From: Aurantiacibacter luteus
GTDB lineage: Bacteria > Pseudomonadota > Alphaproteobacteria > Sphingomonadales > Sphingomonadaceae
Direction of reading: 5' to 3'
Assembly: GCF_001010945.1 (NCBI RefSeq)
Contig: NZ_LBHB01000001.1
Location: 434,001 to 498,000 of the forward strand
Length of the DNA stretch: 64,000 bases
In this document: positions 62,949 through 64,000 of the stretch, one piece after another
Position numbering within the stretch: the stretch's first letter is position 1
How the letters are laid out: every line of letters starts with the position of its first letter
Notes under the pieces: model-generated
Database searches by the model: none
What the model was told of the DNA's origin: nothing
The model's input: the letters and a program-made list of their open reading frames with translations, nothing else
Translations under genes and position numbers: made by a program

Positions 62949-63324
62949 CGTCATTGCGAGGAGCTGAAGGCGACGCGGCAATCCATCACCTAGGCTATCA
63001 CTTCGGCATAGAGGTCGCGCCAGTCGGGGTTACGTTCGACAATCAGCGCGATCTTCTTCTTCCGCGAACCAGCCTTGAGTTGCTTCTCACGCAGGATGGC
63101 GGACTCCATCGTCGGGTGCAACTCGTACCAAACTAGGGTCTTACAGCAGTATTGCCTGGTAAAACCGTCGACGAGTCCTTGCCGATGCTGCCACCCGCGC
63201 TGCGCGATGTCCGAAGTGACGCCGACGTAGATGGTACCATTCTTGCGATTGGCCATGATATAGACGCAGGGCTGAATGTCGCGGGCCATGGGTGATGGAT
63301 TGCTTCGCTACGCTCGCAATGACG
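62949..63324 (-). mobile_element. Inverted-repeat-bounded GIY-YIG cassette (376 bp)
   Basis: The left end (62949-62990) and the right end (63291-63324, inverted) both read CGTCATTGCGAG, a variable core of 18 or 10 nt, then CAATCCATCACC. The coding sequence occupies the interval between them: its stop overlaps the left repeat by 1 nt and its start is 1 nt from the right repeat. The end sequences resemble the widespread CATTGCGAG-GCAATCCA palindromic repeats. No target-site duplication is visible. Mobility is inferred from layout. Confidence 0.7.
62990..63289 (-). CDS. GIY-YIG endonuclease-like protein
   Basis: 99 aa. It has CVYIMANRKNGTIYVGVTSD (the GIY and YIG strands as VYI and YVG), catalytic-type Arg in AQRGWQHRQG and Glu in MESAILREKQLK, so the small single-domain UPF0213/YhbQ-like nuclease is intact. 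Members cleave DNA; cellular roles are not well defined. The gene is bounded by inverted repeats with no room for a promoter outside them, so it is either read from rnd or from within the repeat. The ribosome-binding site is weak. Confidence 0.88.
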   Translation of the reverse strand: MARDIQPCVYIMANRKNGTIYVGVTSDIAQRGWQHRQGLVDGFTRQYCCKTLVWYELHPTMESAILREKQLKAGSRKKKIALIVERNPDWRDLYAEVIA

Positions 63325-63345
63325 GGGGGAAGAGGCCGCGCACCA

Positions 63346-64000
63346 TCACTTCGCCGCCTCGATCATGTCCGCGCGGACCTGGTCGATGTGCGCCATCTTC
63401 AGCCGGCCTTTCTCGACCGCGAAAGCGAGCTTGCCCTCGACCAGTTCGAGCGCGTCCTTGCCGAAGACCTCGTAGCGCCAGCCTTCGAGGATCGGCAGCT
63501 TACGCACGCCGGCGGCGAGCGCCTCCAGTTCGTCGGAGCGGGTGAGCAGCCGGCTGGCGACGTCGATCTCGCGGCTGCGGATCTTTAGCAGCAGTTTCAG
63601 GAGGTCCGCCACCAGCACGCCCTCCTTGCCCAGCGGCGCGCCGCGCTTGGGCTTGTCGGGCATCTCGTCATCGGACAGCGGCTGCGAGTTCTTGAGCGTC
63701 TTCATCAGCCGCTTGCCGATGTCGTTATCCTTCCAAGCCTGCGAAAGCCCGCGCACCTTCGCGAGATCGGCCTGGGACTTGGGCGGATGGCTGGCGATGT
63801 CGGCCAGCGTCTCGTCGCGCACGATGCGGCCGCGCGGGATGTCCTTGTCCTGCGCCTCCTGCTCGCGCCAGGCGGCAAGATCGCGCAGGCGGCCGAGCAC
63901 CGCCGGATTGCGCCCCGGCGCGCGGATGCGCTTCCACGCCTCGCCATGGTCGTTGGCATAGTTGGCGGGGTCCGCCAGCTTCTCCATCTCCGCATCGAGC
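63346..64000 (-). CDS. rnd: Ribonuclease D, C-terminal part (partial)
   Basis: About 218 residues of the C-terminus; the gene continues past the window end. Two HRDC-type helical domains are visible: GRLRDLAAWREQEAQDKDIP with RGRIVRDETLADIA and KSQADLAKVRGLSQA, then a second domain at LLKLLLKIRSREIDVASRLL and LPILEGWRYEVFGKDALELV. RNase D trims the 3' ends of tRNA and other small RNAs; the exonuclease domain lies beyond the edge. The same strand continues to the GIY-YIG gene and oxyR. Confidence 0.88.
   Translation of the reverse strand, partial: LDAEMEKLADPANYANDHGEAWKRIRAPGRNPAVLGRLRDLAAWREQEAQDKDIPRGRIVRDETLADIASHPPKSQADLAKVRGLSQAWKDNDIGKRLMKTLKNSQPLSDDEMPDKPKRGAPLGKEGVLVADLLKLLLKIRSREIDVASRLLTRSDELEALAAGVRKLPILEGWRYEVFGKDALELVEGKLAFAVEKGRLKMAHIDQVRADMIEAAK

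Noticed and set aside
1-64000. CRISPR array
   Set aside because: No set of regularly spaced direct repeats was found; repeated sequences are isolated palindromes.

Overview
The window is GC-rich, densely coded chromosomal DNA from an alphaproteobacterium. It is most likely a member of the Sphingomonadales, probably Erythrobacteraceae. The evidence for this placement is a DUF6456 protein, NDUFS4-type complex I subunit, GTTC-N7-GTTC LexA boxes, an EcfG-type promoter, zinc-ligand-free L31, long-chain polyprenyl diphosphate synthase, and a bamA-skp-fabZ cluster without lpxD or lpxA. The placement comes from gene content and was not tested by a database search. Most genes are core and intact; the unusual features are mainly intergenic.

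1-12.9 kb: the end of yajC, then secD-secF; a glycosyltransferase; an XRE regulator divergent from a DUF6456 gene with a near-perfect palindrome between them; a disordered acidic protein; an ABC-F ATPase; a SIMPL protein; a PepSY / response regulator / histidine kinase module; a Tyr/Gly/Arg-rich lipoprotein; and chorismate mutase. 12.9-24 kb: polyprenyl diphosphate synthase, hrpB (carrying an in-frame palindromic repeat), NDUFS4-like subunit, SRP RNA, dnaX-ybaB, a TonB-C-like protein, lon, hup, rlmB. 24-30.7 kb: tRNA-Tyr, acs, psd-pssA, a small membrane protein behind two LexA boxes, rpsB-tsf, and the remnant of a metallophosphoesterase.

30.7-40.9 kb: the envelope cluster pyrH-frr-uppS-cdsA-dxr-rseP-bamA-skp-fabZ, followed by a secreted hypothetical and rpmE. 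It links ribosome recycling, isoprenoid, phospholipid and outer-membrane protein assembly. 40.9-50.4 kb: GFA and prolyl 4-hydroxylase-like genes, tRNA-His, a leucine-dehydrogenase-type enzyme, cytochrome c maturation genes ccmC-D-E-F-G-H-I (ccmA and ccmB are not here), and kup. 50.4-60.2 kb: dapF-mtaB-ftsY-ispZ on the minus strand, a GGDEF-EAL protein, an EVE protein, a CsbD stress protein, a TPP enzyme and an MFS transporter. 60.2-64 kb: pgsA, a class A beta-lactamase-like lipoprotein, oxyR, a GIY-YIG gene exactly bounded by inverted repeats, and the 3' part of rnd.

The strongest candidates for something new are (i) the 65-residue single-span membrane protein behind tandem LexA boxes (27908-28244), a possible SOS effector; (ii) the 376-bp GIY-YIG cassette whose coding sequence fills the space between two copies of a palindromic repeat, directly upstream of oxyR (62949-63324); (iii) the REP-like element translated in frame inside HrpB; and (iv) a canonical EF-hand loop within a Skp/OmpH chaperone. 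No CRISPR array, prophage or rRNA operon was seen.
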